From contig OX453280.1 in the NCBI GenBank assembly GCA_949710005.1, positions 14,800,308 to 14,864,307 on the forward strand: a DNA stretch of 64,000 bases. The letters are read 5' to 3'. Below are positions 57,899 through 64,000 of the stretch, in pieces (within the stretch, counting starts at the first letter, position 1; every line of letters starts with the position of its first letter). Position numbers and translations under genes: made by a program. A model generated the notes under the pieces. That model saw only the letters and a program-made list of their open reading frames with translations. It had not been told where the DNA came from and ran no database searches. Origin of the DNA: Ricordea florida. Its lineage: Eukaryota > Cnidaria > Anthozoa > Corallimorpharia > Ricordeidae.

Positions 57899-60869
57899 TA
57901 CTTGCTTCAAGTTGGACACCGGCGCAGCTGTTTCTGTGATCAGTGACAAGGAACCATGGCTAGCGAACCAACAACTGGTCAAGACGCAACAAGTTCTCAA
58001 AGGCCCGGGAGGCACTCTTCTGTCAGTTGTCGGTGAATTCAAAGCCACCCTAGAGTATCGAAACAGAAGTTTAACCGAGTCAGTTTACGTTCTCAGGAAC
58101 CAACCGTATTCTCTACTCAGCAGGAAAGCGTGTGTCGATCTAGGATTGATTTTTCGCGTGGACGAAGTGAGCAACAAACCACCTGATTTCGTCAGAGAAT
58201 TTCCTCGCCTCTTCACTGGCCTTGGAAAACTCAATACCGAATATCACATTACACTTGAACCAGATGTCAGGCCGGTGTGCTTGTATACGCCCAGAAAGAT
58301 TCCGCATCCTTTATTGCAAAAGGTGAAGACTGAAGTTGATTCAATGCTACAACAAGGTGTCATTTCTCCAGTCACTGTCCCTACTGATTGGTGCTCGGGA
58401 GTCGTCCCTGTTCCAAAGCCCAACGGACGTGTCCGAATTTGTGTCGACCTTACACCACTTAACAAAGCTGTGAAAAGAGAAATTCATCCCATGTCTTCAG
58501 TAGATGAGAATCTGGCTATGCTCGGAGAAAGCAAGGTGTTCACCAAGTTAGATGCCAACAGTGGTTTCTGGCAAATCCCTCTAGATGAAGAGTCGAAGTT
58601 GCTAACCACCTTTATCACACCCTTTGGCCGCTACTGCTTCAACCGGTTACCCTTTGGCATAAGTTCAGCGCCAGAAATATTTCAGCGAACCATGTCAAGC
58701 ATCCTGGAAGGCCTGGACGGAGTAATTTGTCGCATGGATGACATCCTCATTCATGGCAGACACCAAGCAGAACACGATGAGCGAGTCAGAGCTGTCCTTC
58801 ATCGTTTACAAAAAGTTGGATTGACCTTAAACAACCAGAAGTGCGAGTTTTCAAAGGGGAGAATCAAGTTCCTTGGACACATTGTTGACGCACAAGGAGT
58901 CCATGCCGACCCAGAGAAGACAAAAGCCATTGCTCAGTTTCCAGTCCCATCCAATGTGACCGAACTTCAGCGTTTCATGGGGATGGTGAACCAATTAGGA
59001 AAGTTCATTCCAGGATTAGCTGACCGCAACGAGCCCTTGCGCCAACTCCTTCGCAAAGAAAACTCATGGTACTGGGGAGAAGCTCAGCAGAAAGCCTTCG
59101 AACGACTTAAGAAGATCCTGGTATCACCTGAAGTCCTTGCACATTATGAGCCCAGCCGTCCAACAGCCATTGCAGCTGATGCATCTTCAACTGGAATTGG
59201 GGCAGTTCTTCTCCAGACCCAAGAGAATGGACAACGTCGCCCTGTTTGCTATATTTCGAGGTCCATGAGTAATGCAGAAAAGAACTATGCAGTCATTGAG
59301 AAAGAAGCTCTTGCCTCCACCTGGGCATGCGAAAGGCTAGAAGAATATGTGCTGGGGCTGAAGTTCACCTTGGAGACAGACCACAAACCACTTGTACCTC
59401 TATTCTCTACAACCGATCTCTCCAAGATGCCTCCTCGGATACTACGCTTTCGTCTCAGGCTCATGAGGTACAGTCCTGATGTCCTGCATGTCCCTGGAAA
59501 ATGTCAAATTACTGCAGACGCATTGTCCCGTGCGCCTACCAGTACACCAGGAGTGAGTGACATTCATTTCATAGAAGAGGTAGAAAACTTTGCAAGTTTC
59601 ACACTTCATGGTCTGCCTGCCACAACACAGCGTCTACAAGAAATTAGAAAGGCGCAGAAGGCTGATGAAGAATGTGTTCAAATCCGGAAATACTGCCAGG
59701 AAGGTTGGCCTACCTATATGCCTCACCAGCCCTTATTCCGTCAGTATTGGGAGAACAGAGCCCATCTGGTGGTGGTTGACGATCTTCTCTTGTTTGATGA
59801 GCGAATTGTCATCCCAAGAGTTCTGAGGCTGGAGATGCTAGACTGCATCCATAGCGGTCACCTTGGTATCAGCAAGTGTCGTGCAAGAGCTCGAACCTCT
59901 GTGTGGTGGCCTGGATTGTCTACAGCCATTGAAGACATGGTTAAGAGATGCACTACCTGTGCAAAGGAACGACCAGAAACCAAGGAGCCCCTCATGCCTT
60001 CCTCCTTCCCCTCTCGTCCGTGGGAACGACTGGGCATGGATCTGTTCGAGCATGAAGGACGAACATATCTTATTGCAGTAGACTACTACTCAAGATGGAT
60101 TGAAATTAAACGCCTTGGCAAGCAGACAGCTGAAAGTGTTATCACTGCCTGTAAAGAGCTATTTGCAACACATGGGATTCCAGATGTGATAATGTCAGAT
60201 AATGGGCCACAATTCAGTGCAGAATCCTTTCAAGCATTTTCCAGAAGTTATGGATTCACCCACACGACAAGTTCTCCAAAATTCCCACAGGCAAATGGCG
60301 AGGCAGAGAGAGGCGTTCGCAGTGTAAAAGGGCTGTTAAAGAAGAATGAAGACCCGTACATTGCTCTCCTTACTTACAGGTCGACGCCACTAGAGAATGG
60401 ATTGTCACCAAGTGAGCTGTTAATGGGACGAAGATTGAGAACCCAACTACCCATCCTTCCTAAAAATTTGCAACCCAGAAGCTTACAAAGGGAACGTGAA
60501 GAGGTAGCAAAGAAAGAAGAGCGTTACAGATTCAATCAGCAGCAGACATTCAACCGAAGACACAGAGCACATGAGCTTGGCCCACTACAGTCAGGTGACT
60601 CAGTCTGGATCAAGGATCAAGACCGGCAGGGAAAGATACAAGGCCGCACTCAACATCCACGGTCTTATTTAGTCAAGACTGAACAGGGAACATTACGGCG
60701 CAACCGAACAGCTCTTGCTCCAACTGATCCACCAGCTAGTAGCTCAGCAGGATTGACTCCGCCTCCAGCTTTTGATCCTGGAACTTCCCCAGTGGAGCCT
60801 ACTGGAAAAGCTGCCTTGCAAACACGCTCCGGGAGAACCGTTAGAGCACCAGTGCGTTTGGACTTGTAG
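57780..60869 (+). CDS. Gypsy-4 pol, open throughout
   Basis: About 1029 codons with no stop. In order: protease (LDTGAAVSV, about residue 45), reverse transcriptase (about 170-350; active-site box RMDDIL instead of the common YVDD, a normal variant in Gypsy), RNase H (ADASSTGIG and the ETDHKPLVPL block), integrase with HHCC zinc-binding (H-x3-H...C-x2-C, about 685-725), catalytic D (MDLFE), D (SDNGPQF) and E (NGEAERG), and a Pro/Ser-rich C-terminus. Completeness and LTR similarity suggest the youngest element here. Functionality is untested. Confidence 0.95.
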   Translation: MEKQSVNEVSDLENVEIPFLGEIQGPGSQWTAQVNVNGHSTCFKLDTGAAVSVISDKEPWLANQQLVKTQQVLKGPGGTLLSVVGEFKATLEYRNRSLTESVYVLRNQPYSLLSRKACVDLGLIFRVDEVSNKPPDFVREFPRLFTGLGKLNTEYHITLEPDVRPVCLYTPRKIPHPLLQKVKTEVDSMLQQGVISPVTVPTDWCSGVVPVPKPNGRVRICVDLTPLNKAVKREIHPMSSVDENLAMLGESKVFTKLDANSGFWQIPLDEESKLLTTFITPFGRYCFNRLPFGISSAPEIFQRTMSSILEGLDGVICRMDDILIHGRHQAEHDERVRAVLHRLQKVGLTLNNQKCEFSKGRIKFLGHIVDAQGVHADPEKTKAIAQFPVPSNVTELQRFMGMVNQLGKFIPGLADRNEPLRQLLRKENSWYWGEAQQKAFERLKKILVSPEVLAHYEPSRPTAIAADASSTGIGAVLLQTQENGQRRPVCYISRSMSNAEKNYAVIEKEALASTWACERLEEYVLGLKFTLETDHKPLVPLFSTTDLSKMPPRILRFRLRLMRYSPDVLHVPGKCQITADALSRAPTSTPGVSDIHFIEEVENFASFTLHGLPATTQRLQEIRKAQKADEECVQIRKYCQEGWPTYMPHQPLFRQYWENRAHLVVVDDLLLFDERIVIPRVLRLEMLDCIHSGHLGISKCRARARTSVWWPGLSTAIEDMVKRCTTCAKERPETKEPLMPSSFPSRPWERLGMDLFEHEGRTYLIAVDYYSRWIEIKRLGKQTAESVITACKELFATHGIPDVIMSDNGPQFSAESFQAFSRSYGFTHTTSSPKFPQANGEAERGVRSVKGLLKKNEDPYIALLTYRSTPLENGLSPSELLMGRRLRTQLPILPKNLQPRSLQREREEVAKKEERYRFNQQQTFNRRHRAHELGPLQSGDSVWIKDQDRQGKIQGRTQHPRSYLVKTEQGTLRRNRTALAPTDPPASSSAGLTPPPAFDPGTSPVEPTGKAALQTRSGRTVRAPVRLDL

Positions 60870-61046
60870 ACTGTTACTCGAGCCTGTTTAAGACTTTGAG
60901 AACTCTTATCTTAAGACAATTCAAGACTGTTGAGAACATTTATCTTGTTTAATGACTTTTCAGGGCAAGTTGTTTAAGAATTTAGAGATTCACAATTGAT
61001 GCTAGAAAGTTATTGTTTGTAGAGCAACTCTGTGCTCGGAGGGAGA
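60870..61046 (+). other. Gypsy-4 3' untranslated stretch with polypurine tract
   Basis: Non-coding, ending in GGAGGGAGA directly before the 3' LTR, which primes plus-strand synthesis in such elements. Confidence 0.8.
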
Positions 61047-61189
61047 TGTAGGAATATGTTCTTACTAGTCACGCATTGGATGCTGGGACCATGTGCTTGA
61101 CATGGGGGGACAAAGTTCAACTTTGGCTTCTTGCATTAAAACTGTTGTTGTTGTGAGTTTTATCTCTTGGTCTGAGTGCAATCACTAAA
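61047..61189 (+). repeat. Gypsy-4 3' LTR
   Basis: 143 bp. The last residues read CTAAA where the 5' copy has CTACA, so the terminal CA is mutated. Confidence 0.95.
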
Positions 61190-63256
61190 ACCACAACCTA
61201 TTATTATAAGCAATAATGGATCCTTTGGATAGGGCTGTTCGGAATGTGCCTTGATTATATCATAGGCACGTTTCTGCATATCACTAAAAGTAGTGAGATC
61301 AATATTTTGTTGTCGCACAGTTCTTGGAGTTAACACTTCCTTATTGGTTTTTAACCATGAAGGCATTTCTCTTATTTGACTCTCTTGATAATTAAGTCTG
61401 TCATTTTGCCAGTTATAACCTGAGTTAACAATTTGTTGTGATTGTTCAGCTGTAACAAATGATCCAGGAACAAGATCTGCTAAAAGCATCCACTCCTCAC
61501 GTTGAGGAAGTTCTTGTGCTGTATGTTCGGTACCTGTGTCGTTTTCATTGTAATTCTGAACAGTGTCTAATCTTTCATGCCAATCAGGAACATGTTCTTT
61601 AGCATATGGTGTTTCTAGGAATTCTTTCAATTTAGTGATAAAGGTTTCATCAGAACTTGGTTGATTGTCCCAAGCATTGTCTTGTGTTGTCTGCCAGGGT
61701 TTATATGTAAGTAACTGGTATTTGCAGTAAAAGGGAAAATTAGGCCCTTTGCTATTTGAAGAATAAACTGGAAAAACTCTAGGAACAGCATTTTGTGCCT
61801 GAGCTGTTAGTTTACTGTTAACAAGTTTGTACTTTGTAGCAAAAGTAATAAAATTCAAAGTCATTATATCTGGAATACTGTCAGCATGTGTATTTCGGTT
61901 ACCATAAACATCCAGTAGGGAATTGTTTGTTGCGACATCTTCATTAGCAGAATTTGCTTTGATTTTGCGAGAACCATCTAAGCTAATTAGTATGACATTA
62001 AATGATGAGCTGACCAGTTTTAGTGATAACAAATGATGCATAGTCTCTTGAGCAGAAAAGTCCCTCTGACCAAGTGACTTCATTATAACTTTTTTAATAA
62101 GTTTTGTGGGACTGCTATCACTATTACAATTACGAACAATGGAGTTGAATGCAGTCTTCAAAACAGTGGATCGTGGCTCTCCTTTTGATGCATATTTTGT
62201 AAGGTATTCAAGACATGCGTGATAGTCAATGACTACCTGAATGTCACAGTTAGCCCTCCAACCTTGCAGTTGTACACGCTGGTGATTATTAAGCCTGGGG
62301 TCATTTCTCTTGGTTATAACCTTGACTTTGTATCGGCTGTTTTTATGTTTTGAATGAATGGGTTTAAATTCAAGCTTTGTAGTCATGGAAGGTTCAAATG
62401 GAAAGTTAAATCTACATTTTAGGTCTGAGTCAGTTTCCCTTTTTCTAAGACAGTAATTTGAACTACAGTGAGTGTGTCTTTGGACGGTATTCAGCAAGTC
62501 AACATAATCACTATCAGAGTCTTGAATGTCCTTGTGATGTCTTTGACAAGGATGAACTGATGGTTTTATCCAAGTACCATTATCTGGTGGGTCTGGGTTG
62601 AATGTAGACAATAACCAGTCTACATATTGGCAAACTATCTGTGAGGCTTTTTTACCATCAAGTATTTGTTGATTAAGTTCTGGCAAATCTGCAGGGTCTG
62701 CATTGTTAAGTTCGATCTCAGCTAAATAGCCTTCAAGTGCTTTTTGTGATAGTTTGCATAGCCTAGGGTCATTTTTTAATTTGGCAACACCATGGCAGTG
62801 AATACTTCCTCTAGCTTGGTATTCAAATCTATACCAGTGCCACTCAGCTTCTAATGAGTTATATAACCAGTGCTTAATGAAGTTCTCTAAACGCTGGGTG
62901 AAAAACCAATCAGTAATGTGAGGATTGTTTATGACATTCTGACGTTTGTTCTCAGCTGTGTTATTGCTATCATTAGAAAAAAGTGCATGTAACTGAGGCC
63001 AATGCATATCAGCTGATGAAAAGGTGAAAAAAAATGTTGGAGGCCCTACATGATTAATAATTGCCTTTAAATCTTCCCTAGCTTTGAACCAGTAAGCATT
63101 TGATCCAGTTATGTTGGCAAGATATCGTGATATTTTTGAAAGAAATATGTGTGCGCTATTATTCGCCACCATCTGCTGAAGCTCTTCTGTTGTGAGATGT
63201 GCTTCTCCTGGATTCTGTTTAAGAAATATTCCTGTTTCAGCAACTATGCTTGTCAA
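61190..63256 (-). pseudogene. Helitron-2 Rep nuclease, 5'-truncated and split by Gypsy-4
   Basis: An open frame of about 690 codons from the truncation point at 63256 to Gypsy-4 at 61189. The HUH motif reads SIHCHG (residues 151-156, metal-binding His pair) after RFEYQARG. The double-tyrosine motif reads [11 protein letters not shown] (Tyr 351 and 355). A conserved CNSNYC-like cysteine pair (CSSNYC) lies between them. The C-terminal end reads the helicase entry ([12 protein letters not shown]) up to the Walker A glycines. The usual N-terminal zinc-finger region is missing and the first ATG (63256) is probably not the original start. Confidence 0.9.
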
Positions 63257-63523
63257 ATAGGCTCAAAATGTCCAAATCTCAATATATATGTCTAAAATGC
63301 CAATATATATGTCCAACTGCAATATATTTGTCAGCAGTTTACAAAATATTTGTCGAAATCGATGTATGGGATCTCGTTTTATATTGCCTCGTTTTAATGT
63401 AGTTTTCGACATATATATTGCGGATGCAGTTTCGACATATATATTTCGGTACCATGTTATGCAAATGAGTTGACCCGTATCCCGCGAAGAATGAAAACGA
63501 GGCTGTAACAACACTCAACAACA
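63257..63523. repeat. AT-rich tract with inverted AATATATATGTC motifs
   Basis: CAATATATATGTC occurs at 63280-63292 and about 63301-63313; GACATATATATTG and GACATATATATTT occur at about 63409 and 63436 in inverted orientation. Variants with AATATATTTGTC and AAATATTTGTCG fill the middle. This resembles the end structure of a DNA transposon, perhaps that of the transposase remnant just downstream. Confidence 0.6.
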
Positions 63524-64000
63524 TGGCGGCCCAGTGGATTCCTGATGCTGACGTCTTCGAGTTTCTTGTCCGTGTGATACGAGGAGCCAGAAGTCATTTG
63601 TCCACTGATCAAGTTGACAGTGCGGAGTTTTGATATCGTCGACTAGACGAGTACGAACGGACATTAACGCTTTGGCTGTCCAGAGCAAGGGAATCAAGGC
63701 CCGATCAAGAAACCTTCCTTCGAGATTTGCAGCAGTTGACTGCATTCTTAAGAAATCTCAGAGACATGCTCGATTCTAAGACCTTTAGAAGAGAATTTAT
63801 GATTGAAGGGCAAGACTTTCCTCAGACTCTCCGTACAACCGACCAAACAGGTATTGCTGGAAGGCCAAGATATGTTATTACAGAAGTTTAAATACGAATG
63901 CTAAGAGAGGAAGGGTTTCGATGGGCAGATATTGCACGTTATTTCGGAGTTTCGCCTATAACATTACGGAGAAGAAGAAGGGAATGTGACATCCCTGTTG
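63524..64000 (+). pseudogene. Transposase-like N-terminus with HTH, two stops, runs off the window
   Basis: From ATG 63524 one frame is open except for TGA at about 63632 and TAA at about 63890. It encodes an N-terminal helical region (FRRLDEYER-like, ending LRDMLDSKTF), a GRPRYVI block, and a helix-turn-helix reading EEGFRWADIARYFGVSP with a basic RRRRR end. GRP-x-I plus this HTH is a layout I associate with eukaryotic transposases carrying an integrase-type (rve) core. The core would lie beyond 64000, so the family stays open. Confidence 0.5.

Larger units (their letters stand above)
56769..61189 (+). mobile_element. Gypsy-4, nearly intact LTR retrotransposon
   Basis: The LTRs 56769-56911 and 61047-61189 are 143 bp each with about four differences. 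The target duplication ACCAC is at 56764-56768 and 61190-61194. A primer-binding site TGGTGGCAGCGG starts at 56912, the same as in Gypsy-1. A purine tract (GGAGGGAGA) abuts the 3' LTR. Removing the element and one ACCAC copy rebuilds a GxGTGKS Walker A in the Helitron-2 helicase. Confidence 0.97.
53179..63256 (-). mobile_element. Helitron-2, Rep/helicase plus RPA, split by Gypsy-4
   Basis: Order on the minus strand: Rep (63256-61190), PIF1 helicase (continuing 56768-55447), RPA-like protein (54800-53715), then 0.5 kb to a CTAG at 53180-53183, which fits the CTRR 3' end of Helitrons and coincides with the break in the BEL-2 LTR. The Rep N-terminus is missing at 63256, so the 5' part is truncated. 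Gypsy-4 interrupts the Walker A motif. Confidence 0.8.

Noticed and set aside
1..64000. tRNA or rRNA genes
   Set aside because: No cloverleaf-like or rRNA-like sequence was recognised by eye; a tRNA scan would be decisive.

Overview
The window reads as animal nuclear DNA that is almost entirely mobile-element sequence. There are no bacterial-style operons. Coding stretches are split by canonical GT-AG introns. The element set (Ty3/Gypsy, BEL/Pao, two different Rep/helicase Helitrons, Harbinger with its Myb-like partner, MULE-like and other MITEs) is typical of cnidarian genomes. An anthozoan, probably a coral, is my inference from family content and familiar-looking dispersed repeats. No species can be read from the sequence.

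Layout. 1-2220: non-coding flank with a microsatellite and a minisatellite. 2221-3110 and 41804-42301: the two halves of one BEL/Pao gag (BEL-1). They are separated by 38.7 kb bounded by perfect 27-bp inverted repeats and a 7-bp direct duplication; removing the insert rejoins the gag in frame. Inside the insert, left to right: BRCT exons resembling DNA polymerase lambda (minus strand); a broken Harbinger transposase; Gypsy-1 (6126-10651, minus); a 3'-truncated BEL-3 (about 11012-15543, minus); a decayed Helitron-1 (about 16255-20440, plus); a gene-poor stretch with a possible terminal exon pair; Gypsy-3 (28232-32990, plus), whose gag is itself cut by an 885-bp MULE-like element; a possible microexon gene on the minus strand (33074-36666) with a triplicated microexon; a foldback-like element with a 113-bp-arm hairpin; and a three-exon candidate gene on the plus strand (37324-38089).

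Right part. BEL-1 gag is cut again at 42302 by BEL-2 (minus, 42302-53182). BEL-2 pol carries a complete Harbinger (42836-47536; transposase plus Myb-like protein), which contains a MITE. The right LTR of BEL-2 is truncated where Helitron-2 begins (about 53179-63256, minus; RPA-like, PIF1 helicase and Rep regions). The Walker A motif of Helitron-2 is split by the youngest-looking element, Gypsy-4 (56769-61189), which has open gag and pol frames. The window ends in an AT-rich inverted-repeat tract and a broken transposase start.

Four insertions (the 38.7-kb segment in BEL-1, the MULE-like element in Gypsy-3, Harbinger in BEL-2, Gypsy-4 in Helitron-2) can be removed on paper with one target-site copy, and the host reading frame continues each time. 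This gives a well-supported relative chronology. The main novelty candidates are the 38.7-kb TIR-bounded segment carrying host-like exons, and the microexon gene with its foldback element.
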